NCBI GenBank assembly: GCA_035771175.1
Contig: CM069607.1
Coordinates: forward strand, 12,815,001-12,879,000
Source of the DNA: Paratinospora sagittata
Lineage: Eukaryota > Streptophyta > Magnoliopsida > Ranunculales > Menispermaceae
Length of the DNA stretch: 64,000 bases
Reading direction: 5' to 3'
In this document: piece by piece, positions 42,340-53,497 of the stretch
Layout: each line of letters starts with the position of its first letter
Numbering within the stretch: position 1 is the first letter of the stretch
Position numbers and translations under genes: made by a program
The notes under the pieces: generated by a model
What the model saw: the letters and a program-made list of their open reading frames with translations, nothing else
Told to the model about the DNA's origin: nothing
Database searches by the model: none

Positions 42340-42623
42340 CTTTATGGAAGACGTCTTTCTAAAAGACGTCTTCTCTTAAAAAAAAAAATTTAAAGGGAAG
42401 GCGTCTTTTGAAAAAACGCCTTCCCTGTAAAAAAAATTACAACGGAAGAAGTTTTTTCAAAAGACACCTTCTTAACATCTCCAGCTCCCCCGCCCGCGTG
42501 GCGCTTGTGTGTCGGCTGATTGGGCATTGAATAGTCAAAGTAGGGCAAAAGAGTTAATATTTACGTTTTGATGGCATTTGTGAAATTTTTTTATTTTTTA
42601 AGGGCAATCAGGTCAAAAGCCCC
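42340..42623. repeat. Right terminal inverted repeat of the MULE
   Basis: Complement of 37653-37925, with two small indels. Confidence 0.8.
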
Positions 42624-42699
42624 AGAGCCTTTTTTTTTAATTATGCCCCCCCCCCGACCCGGTTTAATGGGCATGCATTAAAACAATTTTAAAAAAAAA

Positions 42700-43593
42700 G
42701 TTTGCATGCTGCGACATGCACACTTGAAAAAAAATAAAATACCTTAACTTTTTTTTTTAAAAAAAACAATTACTGAAGCAAAAATAAAAAAATATTATAC
42801 ACTTAAGTTTTATTTAAGGCCATCACGGGCTATCCTTCATAATTTTTTGCTTCCAAGCACGTTCTAATAAGTTCTTCCGGTTGTCCTAGGCAGTCGTACC
42901 ACGCACCAAACTCCTTGTGAATTTTTGACCCCCCACCAAATTTTAAAACTACGTAAAGCTTTTAATTTTAACTTAAGTTGTTTAAGGTCACCACGAGCAA
43001 TCTGCCAAATTATTTTTTATCCAACAAGTTCAAGGCGAGGTATGGTAGTTGGGGGGTACTTATTAGGACTTGCTGGAAGTGGTTTGATGAACAAATTCCT
43101 AGCAGATTTGCTGGCCTTAAACAACTTAAGTTAGAATTAAAAGCTTTAAACAACTTTAAAATCCGGTGGGGGGAATAAAAAATTCACGCGGGGTACAACT
43201 GTCTCTGACAGCTGGGGGCACTTATTGGGACCTGTTTGAAGTGATTGGATAAAAAAAAATTCGGCGGATTGCCCGTGGTGGCCTTGAACAGTTTAAATTA
43301 GAATAAAAAACTTTACTTAATTTAAAAATCTGGTGGCGGTTCAAAAATTCACCGAAAGTCCGATGTGGAGTACGACAGCCTAGGACAACTGGAGGAACTT
43401 ATTGGGACATACTAAAAGTGCTTGGAAGCAAAAAATATCGGTGGATTGCCCATGGTGGCCTTAAACAAAGCTCAAGTGTGAAATAAATTTTTGTTTTCTT
43501 TTTGTAACTATTTTTTTATAAAAAATTTAAGTGTTATTTTTTTTTCAAGTGTGCATGCCGCCCATTCAATGGGCGAATGGGCGGCATGCACCA
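42700..43593. mobile_element. Foldback element with tandem internal units
   Basis: The left arm (about 42700-42935) and right arm (about 43325-43593) are inverted copies. Shared marks include GCATGC...GCACACTTGAAAAA, TTTTGCTTCCAAGCAC, TTGTCCTAGGC and GTGAATTTTTGA. Between them lie about two further diverged direct units of the same type (marks: CAAAAATTCAC, GGCACTTATTGGGACCTG, GTGGCCTTGAACAG). No coding sequence. Confidence 0.75.
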
Positions 43594-43627
43594 ATTTTTT
43601 TTTTTTTTAGAAAAAAAAACATTGTAG

Positions 43628-43680
43628 GCAAGTTTGGGACAGTTTGGCGCTGATGTGGTGCCAAACTATCCCAAGCTTGC
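43628..43680. repeat. Short hairpin with 23-bp arms
   Basis: Arms at 43628-43650 and 43658-43680 pair with three mismatches around a 7-nt loop. Core TTGGGACAGTTTGG. Confidence 0.8.
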
Positions 43681-44403
43681 TTAATTGTGGATATATTATA
43701 TTTTAATGCCTATTTATTAATAAATTAAAAAAATCATGCCTATATTTGTCAAAAATTCATTGAAACGCTTACAAAACGAGCTCGCTACCTCTTGCCGGGC
43801 GCGCTTTGACAACCAAACCAAAACAAAACCAATATCTAGTAACGCTTGACATGTCTATTGGGACAAGCAACATGAAACTCATAATTTTGAGTGTTTTCAC
43901 TACTCTAAATAAAAAGAAGGGGAGTTGACTTAGAATCGATTTTGTTTTAAAGCGAGTATTTCAAAGTCTCACTTCAACATAATTAATTCATATTTTTATT
44001 TTTTATAAGTGTGATCATGTTTCTCTCTTTCTCTTGACGTCTCATCTCCTTAATTATTTTTATTTTTTCCATGCCAAGAAGAGATGGATTGGAGTCCAAT
44101 ATATTTATCAATTTTGACATTTATTGTAGATAAATAAATTATTGTCCTTGGAAATGAAGAAGTTGAAGTAAAGAAGAAACCGAAAATGTTCTCCGCATCT
44201 ACTATTGTACATTTACATGTCTGCTACTACTGTACATTCACAAGTCTTCCTTACACTTCTACCTTCCTTTTTCATCATCCTCTTTCCCTCCTTGTCATAT
44301 TTTCTCTGCTAATATCTATTTATATTTGATTTCAATCAACACTATATTCATTGATCTCAATTGTAATTGTTTTCTTATTTCATTTTTTGGGACCCAAAAT
44401 GAC
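43681..44403. other. AT-rich intergenic sequence
   Basis: No gene seen. A segment at about 44071-44175 (marks GATAAATAAATTATTGT and GGAAATGAAGAAGTTG) recurs near 49.5 and 49.7 kb. Confidence 0.5.
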
Positions 44404-44408
44404 ATTTT

Positions 44409-46065
44409 TGTTAACCTAAGTTATTTTCTACTTAGTTTTCTCCTAAGTATTTTGATGATAACAAATAATATAACCTATGATGCTAATGATTCCAATTAAG
44501 TATGTTTTAGTACCTAAAGTGGAAAGGAAAAAGATACAAGATCAAGATTCTTCAAATCCAAGGTTCAATTAATTCAAAGCATGGAGCAATGAAAGAAATA
44601 GACTACTTGAAGACAAAAGGTTGAGAGTCTAATGTGTTTAAAATTAGGATGTAGCTTTCATTGTTTCTAGTTTACTCAATCATTCTTTAAATATCATTTA
44701 CGCAGTAGCTTTTTTCTAAAATCATTTTTGAGTATTCAAACATGTTTAATTTATGTTCTTTAAACTATTCCAAACTTGTTTGATTCTATTTTACTTTAGT
44801 TTCATCAAAATCACATGTGCACAAGTCTTTTCACAAAGTTGTTTCACAAAGTCGTTTACCTATGTTTTTCAAATATGACTTGCATTTCAACCAAAACTTC
44901 AATTCTTTGTTTGAAATGTTTTCTAACATTTTTTATCATCAAACTTTATGTATTTCAATCATATTTCATTGTCCAAAAGTGTTCATAAACTTTAAAATTC
45001 AAAAATCAAAGTTTTATATGTTTTTTGGTCAAAACTTGTAAGTAGTCTCGGTGAGCAGCTCGCTCCTACCTAGGTTTTGAGGTCTGGTGCTCTTTATCTG
45101 CGAGCAGCGTGCTTTTGCTTTGGACCAATGCGCTGGAGACTATCTGGACGCGATTCCAATGGTCGAAAACTCTATTTTTGAGCCCCCAACGGCTAGTTAT
45201 TTGTGTTTAACAGCTAGTGCTTGGTTCCAAACTATATATACATGCACTTTGGCCATTTTAAAGATAAAAGAGACACAAATGTATTCATTTAGTGATTTCC
45301 TAAATCAAACCATTTCTCGCTTTTTCAAAACCCTAGAGCCAAATGTTTTGAACCAAAATCTGGATTTCAAGTCTTGTTTTTGCACATCATTTAAAACATC
45401 ATCAAAAACGAATTTCTTGAACAATCTTGATGCAAGGAAGGTAATATCATTGTAAGGTCTCTCTCTTATATTGAGCTTAGATTTCTACATATTGTATTCG
45501 TAAATGTATATGTGACGAACTTCATTGTAATTGTTCTAGTAACATAGAACAAACTTTATTTCTGTAATTTCTAGAGTATTTAGTTTATTTCTAGTTGAAA
45601 TAAAGTAATACAAGTGATTGTGATATCACTCGAGATTCAAAATTTGGAACCTAAGTTAATTTTACCATTTATCTCTGAAAATGGTCAAGTGGTTCATCCT
45701 TACCCCGCGAAAAGGATTTCGACTTTCCTTTGCCCTCGAAAAGAGAACTTGTGGTTCATCTTTACCCCGATAAAAGGATAGGTTTGTCTTGAACCTCGAA
45801 AAAGACATTGTAATGGTTAGGTTCACACTCTTAAAGTGAATTAGTTATAGCAGAATCTTAGAGAGAGTTTTCTCTAGATGTGGATGTGGAAAAGTTTTTC
45901 GAACCACGTAAAAATCTTTGTGTCTTATTTATTTTTGCACTTTTAATCTGTGCACATTGATTTTTAGAACCATAAAGTATATCTTTTAAAGAATTCTACC
46001 AAGGAACTTAAGATTTGTCAAAACCGGCCATAACGCTCAATTCACCCCCTCTCGGGTGTCCAACA
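44409..46065 (+). mobile_element. Solo LTR D (copia SIRE-like end), 1,657 bp
   Basis: Starts TGTTAACC, ends GTGTCCAACA, and is flanked by the 5-bp duplication ATTTT (44404-44408 and 46066-46070). The end CAATTCACCCCCTCTCGGGTG is characteristic of SIRE/Maximus-type copia LTRs (inference). No internal region adjoins it, so it is a solo LTR. Confidence 0.85.
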
Positions 46066-46070
46066 ATTTT

Positions 46071-46544
46071 ATGTCGCCTCATCTCCTTATCACCCTCTTG
46101 CTTTGAATTCTCCATCTTCATCATCCTCTTCTTCTGAAAATTGGGTTGAAAGGGTTAGAGACTCGCAGTTCTATGGTATCTTCAATTATAGGAAATGTTG
46201 TTTCTGTAATCTTCACCTTCTTCTTTGTTGTAGGTAATCCTCTCGATCTTTCTTCTATTTAATAATTTGTTGAAACCTTCCATAGATCCTTGGTGTGATT
46301 TAACATGCCCAATTTATAGATTATTTTTATTTATTTTTTAATGTGGTCATTGCAATTTCTTGCCATCGCTGAATCAAATCATCAATCACCAATTCATGAT
46401 CAAACGAGGGTGGAAAAATAAAAGAAAAAAATGGAAAATTTTTAGCCTCTCGGCTGCTCTTCGCTTTTTCTCACTCTGCTTGTTGTTTCTCTCGGCTTTT
46501 CTCTCTTTCTCTTTCTCTATTTTTTATCAGAGTTTTTCTGCGAA
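46071..46544. other. Unassigned sequence between two LTRs
   Basis: Pyrimidine-rich. No gene is supported. Confidence 0.4.
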
Positions 46545-47570
46545 AATGATGTAGAACTTTCAAAAGTTTTCGCATAGATAATTTCAAAGATGCTCAGTTG
46601 TATATTTCTCAGTTGTGTATGTCAATTATTTTTGCTCTAAAGCTTGAAGTGCAGTATATATAGACAACACTTAATCTTGGTATTTAAGAAAGTTTTTGGC
46701 GCTCAAATCCATTTCAAATTAAACGGTCAAATTGTTTCACAAAAATGGATTAATTCAGATAGTGCAACAACACATGAATCCTCTCTGTGCTTTCAGGAAA
46801 ATAGAAAGTTCAGAAAACAACACAGGCTGACACAGTTATCACCTTTTTGGCAGTATTGTGTGAGCGTCCTGACGCACAACACACAGTTTTGTCGTTTCTG
46901 CCTTCGAGGGCATTCCTAAACTGTGAGCATCATGATGGACTATAAAATCCATAAACCAATGAGGGCGCTAATCTGTGAGTAGCATCCTAATTCCTTTAAA
47001 ACACAAAAAAACCCCAGAATCGCGTGAGCGTGCTGACGCACAATCAGCGTCCTAACGTTTCATTAGGTTGGTTTTATGAGGGCGCTCCTAAACGAGTAAC
47101 GTCCTGATTGAGCTGTCAGCGCCCTGATGGAGCACTAAAAACTGATTTTGATATTTTTGAGATCTTTTCAAAGCTCGATTAATCAGTTTAAAGCTCGATA
47201 GATTCAGATCAAAATAATCATTGAAAGATTTATTAAAAATGATCAAAATCAATCGAAAATCCTTCAAAAACATTTTCTTTTTGAAAATCATGCAAATATG
47301 CATCATAAGTAGTATCTGTTGAATCAAGTGACATTTGAGATTCTACAATCCTAAATGACTCTAAAAACATAAAGATGAAGTCTTGAACGATCGTAGTCTT
47401 CATTTTGAATACAATCTTGATAGTTCTTCCACCATGTATCATCGAACTTGAGCAATCTTCATGCATAATTGGATATGCAATATATATGGAATAATATCTT
47501 AATGAGAATGCAGTTTGTAATCATCAAAATATATTTTCTTGTACGAGACATAAGGGTAATTAGATTAACA
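46545..47570 (-). mobile_element. Partial LTR B, same family as LTRs A and C, reverse orientation
   Basis: Ends GATTAACA at 47570. Its complement begins TGTTAATC and shares TATTTTGATGATTACAAAC with LTR A and the equivalent of LTR C. It contains AGCGTCCT and GAGGGCGCT motifs at 46865-47140. The side that should carry the CAATTCACCCCC end is missing, so it is truncated near 46545. Confidence 0.7.
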
Positions 47571-47641
47571 ATAAGTTTATAAACTCTAACATAAGTTGTA
47601 CCACTGAAATACAATAAGTGGCCTTCTGTGTCGTATGCCCC

Positions 47642-47890
47642 TCATCTAGACAAAGCTTGCCGAAGAACTTGAGCCAACTGTTGTGGAGCACTGAGATGTG
47701 GCAAGTGGCCTTTCGTGTGCAAAATCTCAAACGTATTCCAACCACCCAAATGTGTATTCAAATACATCACCAACATAAGCGACATCAAAACATCTTTTGC
47801 AATTTAAAGGATACAACAAGAAAGTTTCAACAATCCCAGAGAACCCCTCAAATCATTGTTGAAAACAGTTTAGCAAAAGTAGAGACAAAT
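47642..47890 (-). pseudogene. D14/KAI2-like alpha/beta hydrolase, C-terminal fragment
   Basis: Minus-strand reading gives TVFNNDLRGVLGIVETF near 47850. After a frame change come KDVLMSLMLVMYLNTHLGG and WNTFEILHTKGHLPHLSAP, then QQLAQVLRQALSR and a TGA at 47642-47644. The order matches the C-terminal exon of strigolactone/karrikin receptor-type hydrolases (D14 family). In these the Asp of the KDV region and the His of GHLPHLS are two of the three catalytic residues. The Ser nucleophile part and lid are not found upstream, and there is an in-frame stop before TVFNNDL. It is a gene fragment, not a working gene. A decayed partial repeat (DTEGHLLYFSGTTYV) follows the stop. Confidence 0.6.
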
Positions 47891-48650
47891 CTGACTAAAA
47901 TAGGCATGGATTCTGCGAGGATACCCTATAGACAATGGATGAAGGAAGAAGGAGAATAAATAGAAGAAGAATCCATAATTTTATCAAACGAAAACATGCT
48001 AAAAAATTGAGGAGAGGAGGAAGAAGATGAAGAAGAACAAGAAGAAGAAGTCTAGACTATTAATGATTCATCTCACATTTCAATTAATTTTGTTTTTTAG
48101 ATTCGAATTTATTTTTAATTGCTAAGAAGTTATTTTGTTAAAAAGTATTTTAGAAATTTGTATTGCAAATTAATCAAAAAATATTTTATTACTATCATGT
48201 TTAAGCAAAAATAAAAAATAAAAAATGCAAGCACGTTTGCTGTATAATAAAAACTTAAAATCTGGAATGACTCTTATCCTTATTTTAATGAACACATATA
48301 ATATATGTGAACAATTTATTTCAGAGGAGGGACAATTTTAAAAAATTGATTACATTTTGCCTTTTATATTATATTATATTGTAATATACGATATGATATT
48401 CTATTATATTATCATACAACATATATAACAATATAATATATATTATATTATATTTATGTAGACAATACATGAATACATATATGTAAAATGTGTTTTTCAG
48501 ATTTTATTGTATTTATATGCATATGTATTTCCCAAATCAAAAGTAGTTGGACAAAAAAAAAAATTGAATGATTTTGTGAAAGATTATTTCGACGTCACAA
48601 AGACTTTCAATATTATTTCTTCAGCCCTACCATATAATGTCTTCTCCTGC
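47891..48650. other. AT-rich intergenic, with an ATAT-rich block
   Basis: The TA-rich low-complexity stretch at 48290-48490 is the only visible structure. Confidence 0.5.
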
Positions 48651-48658
48651 ATACATAT

Positions 48659-49052
48659 TGTTACATTCTGGGTTGCACAGCGTGCCCCCTACCCAGGTGT
48701 GAGCGCACCCCCTCAGGGCGAATGCCTAAGCCATTATGGATCCATAATATTGTCACATCTAGCCGAATTCGCGATACCCAACAGGGCCCTAGTAACGGAC
48801 TAGATCATTTACCCCCACTATTCATGAATAGTGAAGGGCCTCCCCCCAAGTCGAACTCGCAACCTTCCCTTTAAGAGGTTAGATTTCGCACTTGGAGTAT
48901 CCACTGAGCCAATGGTTCAGTTATTAGGGCCCTGTTGGGTATCGCGAATTCGGCTAGATGTGACAATATTATGTGGTACTATGGCTAGGCGTTCGCCTCG
49001 AGGGGGTGCGCCCACACCTGGGTAGGGGGCACGCTGTGCAACTCAGGGTGTG
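48659..49052 (-). mobile_element. Foldback element with SINE/tRNA-like core
   Basis: Inverted arms of about 133 bp: left to about 48796, right from about 48921. They share GTTGCACAGCGTGCCCCCTA, ACCCAGGTGTG and CCGAATTCGCGATACCCAAC. The core on the minus strand has an A-box-like TGGCTCAGTGG (48901-48911) and a B box in GGTTGCGAGTTCGACTTG (48848-48865). Both suit a pol III promoter. Flanks are ATACATAT (48651-48658 and 49053-49060), an 8-bp duplication. Confidence 0.75.
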
Positions 49053-49060
49053 ATACATAT

Positions 49061-50989
49061 AGCTTTAAAATTGTCAAAAATTTTATACAGATATCTAAAT
49101 CATCAACTTGGTACTCTTTTCACTTAAAGAGATAATCAACTTTTAGTACATTTCTAGAGTGGAGAAGAACACAAAAAAGAGAAAAAAGCTATTGAAAATA
49201 AGCAATTGTCACGTGTCAATTTAATAGTGCGTGGGCAAAAATACAGTCTGATTCCTATTATTTCTTTTTAAGTTCATTTCAATTGAAACTGTCACTTGAT
49301 TGAAATTGTATTTTCTAACAAATGGTATCATGAGCTATACTTATCACTGATGAGTTAGATAGCCTTAGCCTAATCAAGTCATTCATGCAAAAGAGAATTC
49401 CAAGCTAAATGTTAACAATTTTGTTTATTATTTTAGATTTAATTCGATTAATATATCAAAGTATTGTGTAAACATGCTAAGAAGGGACGGACTGAAGTCA
49501 AATGCATTTATCAATTTTGTCACTTATTGAAGATAAATAAATTATTGTACTTGGTGGAAAAGAAATTTCATATAAGTCAATCAAATGTGAACAATTGTGT
49601 TCATTATTTTAAATTTAATATGATAATTAATATATAAAAGTATTATGTAAACTGGCTGAGAAGGGATGCATTAGAGTCAAATGCATTTATCACTTTTGTT
49701 ATTTATGGTTGATAAATAAATCATGGTACTTGGAAATGAAGAAGTTGCAATTACTTATTGTTGTTTCTTTGTGTTTTGTACATCTGTTTCAACCATAAGA
49801 TGTAAATAAATATATTGGTTGTTTCTATGTAACTTTGAAGTAGTTCTCTAACCCATCATTTAAAGATACTCATCTTGGGATGTTCCATGGAAATTGTAGT
49901 TAATAATTCACACTTACATTATTATTGGCTGTAATTTTGATGGATCATATGCAGAATTGTCTCTATACTTCATTGACAAGCATTTATCATCATCATCTGA
50001 GGAGTAAGACATAAATAAATTAGTTAATAAGCTTACTTGAAGGTTTACAATTTTGTTTTTTTGTATAACAAAATCAATATTCTTTTTGAAATCTTATATG
50101 TTTTTTAGTTTATTCTCTGTCAATTTGTTATCCTCTCCTTACAACAGTTTATTGCATGCTTAATAGTTTCTTTCCTTATAATAGTTTATACATAAGGATA
50201 GGGTGGAGGAGAATGAAGATAAGCGAAAAAAAACAAGATGTGATGATAGATGGGACAGAGCATAAGCAAACAACAACTAAAGAAAAGTTTTGTTTTTGTT
50301 TAGAGTGTGTGCCTAACAATACTATTATGATCAATGCAAATAGAATATATATAAGTGCAGATGGAATATATTATTTTTAATCTTTGTAAAATATAACGTG
50401 ACATATTAGTAGTTATATAAAACAACCTTTATTATAATGATACAAAATAAAATTATAGGTAAATGGAAAAAACCTTGCAAACTTGTAGTAATAATAATAA
50501 CGAACTAAAACTTATATTATAATGACACGTGGCACTTGCCTCGGGTCTCCATCTAATCCCAGTGCTTCCCTCCCTCACACCTCTCCTTCTCTCCCCTCTT
50601 TCGATTTCTAAAACACTCTCACGTCTTAAAGTGATGATTGACATTTTCACTCTTATTCAAAGAAGAAAATAAAAAAAAGTGTTGTGTTGCAACTTAAAAA
50701 GTCAAAAGTGACAATCTTAATTCAAAGTCCAGTTATAAGTTTCATTTTGAGTTTTTGTAACACCTATGTTCTTTTTTCTTTTTCATTTAACTCTCAACTC
50801 TTCTCACTTCCCTTCTTCAAATTGTAAGTCGCCCTCTCCATTCTTGGTAAAATTTTGTATTATTATACTAAGCCACATAAGATATAATGGATTGAGTTTT
50901 GCTGCTGTCTAAGGTTTTCAAATTTAAATTATTATATTACTTTATTTTCAACTATATTTTATTTAGTAAAAGTAAAGATTGTTAATATT
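49061..50989. other. Intergenic sequence with a tandem pair of about 125-bp repeats
   Basis: Copies at about 49452-49556 and 49626-49750, about 180 bp apart, match the segment at 44071-44175. A CACGTGTC motif occurs near 49211. No gene recognised. Confidence 0.5.
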
Positions 50990-51000
50990 TACTGCACAGG

Positions 51001-52359
51001 TTTTTTTTTTGTAGAAAGAAACAATAATTATTATTGAATATATGTAATGCAAGATTACTACCAAGAGCCAAAGCACAAGGTGTTCTCTGATTGATGACTA
51101 TTCAACATTTCTAAAAACGCCAAGAACTAGGAAGTTCTACCTACATCAGTCTCTAACATCCATGTCACCCCATATAGGAGCAAATCACCACTCTAATTAC
51201 AAGCATGCATCCCACTCCCTCCACCATTGCAAAATAGAATATCCTTTTGCAAACGGGGAGGCAATAACCCAAGAACAAGCTACTATTTTAACCTCTTCCC
51301 ACAATATTGAATCTGATGTGCACCTGCCATGAAATACCTTGCTATATCGTTCATTCCAAATGCACCATAATTTTGCATATGAAGCAGTCAACCCAACCTC
51401 TTTCTCTACCCCAGAATTTCCACACAGTTGGAAGGGATCCTTACCTTTCCTTTTGAGAAAATAGACCACAGTCTATATGCAAAAGGCATGTGAAAAACAA
51501 ATGCTTGATGGTTTCCTCCTCTTTCATAAACAAAAAACAACGTTGCAGGGATAAACACATGGAGGGAAAACGTCTTTGCAACATCCCACCAATGTTTATC
51601 TTCTTACAAAAAAGTAACCACCCAAGCACCTTCACCTTGGAAGGGAAATGTCTAGACCAAATGTGAGATGCATAAGGAAAAATGGGAATGAATGTGTCAT
51701 CGATGAGGGTCTCGTAATATGATTTACAATAAAATTTACTCGACAGATTAAGAGACCATCTATAATGATCTCTACCTTCGGATAGGGTGATGCCTTCTAA
51801 GTTGGATAGGATATGGGTGACTTCGGGTTGAACTCTAAGAGGGGGAGGTCTAAGAAGATGTAGGTTTCATGGATGTGGAAAGTTTGGAGAATTGGAAAAG
51901 AAATTTGAGATAGGACGATTGTGCAAAGATGAAAGACGATAGATACGTGGGTAAAGGGACGATAGACTATTATTGCAAAACTACCTATCTTCCCAAAATT
52001 TGAATGTAAGACTATTTCCCACCAATGTTGCAAGGAAAGGAGCGAGACCTGGTACTAGAGAGGAAATGAATTTCCAAGGACTACGATAAGTAGCTCTAAT
52101 GCTTTTAACTGACACTTGACTTACTTCCACCTTCCCATGCCTACTTATAATTACTTGGGACCATAGTGACTCTATAATATTCTCTAAACCCACTTAGCAT
52201 TGAGGGCAATATTCTTCTTGGAAATGTTTCCAATTCCAAGACCTCCTTTGATTATTGGCAACTAAACATCTTTCCACTTCATTAAGTGCATATGGCTGCT
52301 TGAATCAACCCCTTTCCACAAAAAAAAAATTTGAGCATCCTTTCAATCTGTTTTGCTAC
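51001..52359 (-). pseudogene. LINE piece 3: post-RT, zf-RVT and C-terminus
   Basis: Minus strand: ERMLKFF and KGVDSSSHMHLMKW, GGLGIGNISKKNIAL, SPWKFISSLVPGLAP (52193-51981), KVLGWLLFCKKINIGGMLQR (51635-51441), then CIWNERYSKVFHGR and ILQWWREWDACL (51469-51197). Stops and a poly-T slippage site disrupt it. Confidence 0.85.
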
Positions 52360-52772
52360 TGTTGAACCAATTATCCTCATGTCCCTTATAAGAAATATAT
52401 TTTGTTGATTACAAACCACATTCTGGTTATGATAATATTATATGCATTGCACATCTAATCTCACATGAAAGTTCACCCGAAGAATCGATAATGCATGGTG
52501 AAAGAGCTATCAAGATCAATTTGAAGATCATGATCGTTCGAAGACATATCTGTGTGCTATTAAATTGTGTTTAGGTTGTAGAACCTCTTTTATCATATGA
52601 TTCAACAATATGCATGATTGCATGGTTTAGTCGATTTGATTCCGAAGTATTTTTCGATCACTTACAATGAACTTTCTATAATAGATTTGATTCAAACATA
52701 CCGAGATTTTAATCATGTTTTATCGAGCTTTAAAAGTTGAAAAATATCAAAATTGATTTATAGTGTCCATTA

Positions 52773-53440
52773 GATAGTTATCAGTTCAGTATTTGTATGG
52801 CTTCGTTTGAGGCGTTATATGGGAGGCCATGCAAGTCTCCAGTTTATTGGACTGAGGTGGGGGATACTGCTTTGATGGGTCCTATTTTTGTGCAAGAACA
52901 CACAGAGATAATAAAGCAGATTAGACAAAAATGAAGGCAGCCCAAGATAGACAAAAAAGTTATGTGAATATCAGAAAGAGAACCCTAGATTTTGATGAGG
53001 GAGACCATGTACTGTTGAAGGTCTCACCACAGAAAGGGTAGACTCGATTTGGGGTAAAAGGAAAATTAGCTCCTAGATTCATTGGACCTTTCTAGATCCT
53101 TGAGAGGATTGGTCAAGTTGTTTATAGGTTAGCCTTACTACCTCAGTTGGCAACAGTACATAATGTATTTCATGTTTCGATGTTAAGGAAGTATCACTCA
53201 GATCCTACTCAACAACGTTATCCAGATCCTACCTATGTGTTGGATTGGATACATCTAGATTTGAGGCAAGATGGAACATATGATGACATGCCAGTGGTGA
53301 TTCTTGACAGGAAAGTGCAGAAGCTTAAGAATAAAAAGATTCCAATGGTCAAGGTCAAGTGGCAGTTTCATGGTGAGGAACAATATACCTGAGAGCGTGA
53401 AGATTATATGAAGGAGCATTTCTCAGAATTTATGAACTGA
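52773..53440 (+). pseudogene. Ty3/gypsy integrase C-terminus remnant
   Basis: Reads MASFEALYGRPCKSPVYWTE at 52799, the usual gypsy integrase end. After a one-base frameshift near 52930 it continues DRQKSYVNIRKRTLDFDEGD, APRFIGPF, VYRLALLPQL, VHNVFHVSMLRKYHSDP and a chromo-like segment VKVKWQFHGEEQYT. In-frame stops follow KVSPQKG, GPF and QYT. It ends EFMN with TGA at 53438-53440. Everything upstream of the integrase C-terminus is missing. Confidence 0.9.
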
Positions 53441-53497
53441 GGTATGCTTTCTAACTGTTAAATTTCGAGGACAAAATTTCTTTTAAGTTGGGGAGGT

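Larger units (their letters stand above)
37653..42623 (+). mobile_element. Mutator-like element (MULE) with long terminal inverted repeats and a PMD gene
   Basis: Inverted termini of about 275 bp: left 37653-37925 starts GGGGCTTTTGACC; right about 42340-42623 ends with its complement. Both arms share the ATTTCACAAATG, AACGTAAATATTAACTC and GCCGACACACAAGC stretches and reiterated GGAAGACGTCTT palindromes. The interior holds a MULE transposase C-terminus and a PMD gene. I could not match 9-bp target duplications outside the ends, so the outer limits may be off by some bases. Confidence 0.8.

Noticed and set aside
37640..42640. 9-bp target duplication around the MULE
   Set aside because: The 9-mers next to the two termini (ATTTTTGAC and AGAGCCTTT) do not match, so no duplication is claimed.
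46170..46240. Short hydrophobic frame (MVSSIIGNVVSVIFTFF) resembling a SWEET transporter start
   Set aside because: Too short, the exon border expected in SWEET genes is absent, and no second transmembrane segment follows.
48841..48913. Possible tRNA gene
   Set aside because: A- and B-box-like motifs exist but no cloverleaf with an acceptor stem is apparent; it fits a SINE head better.
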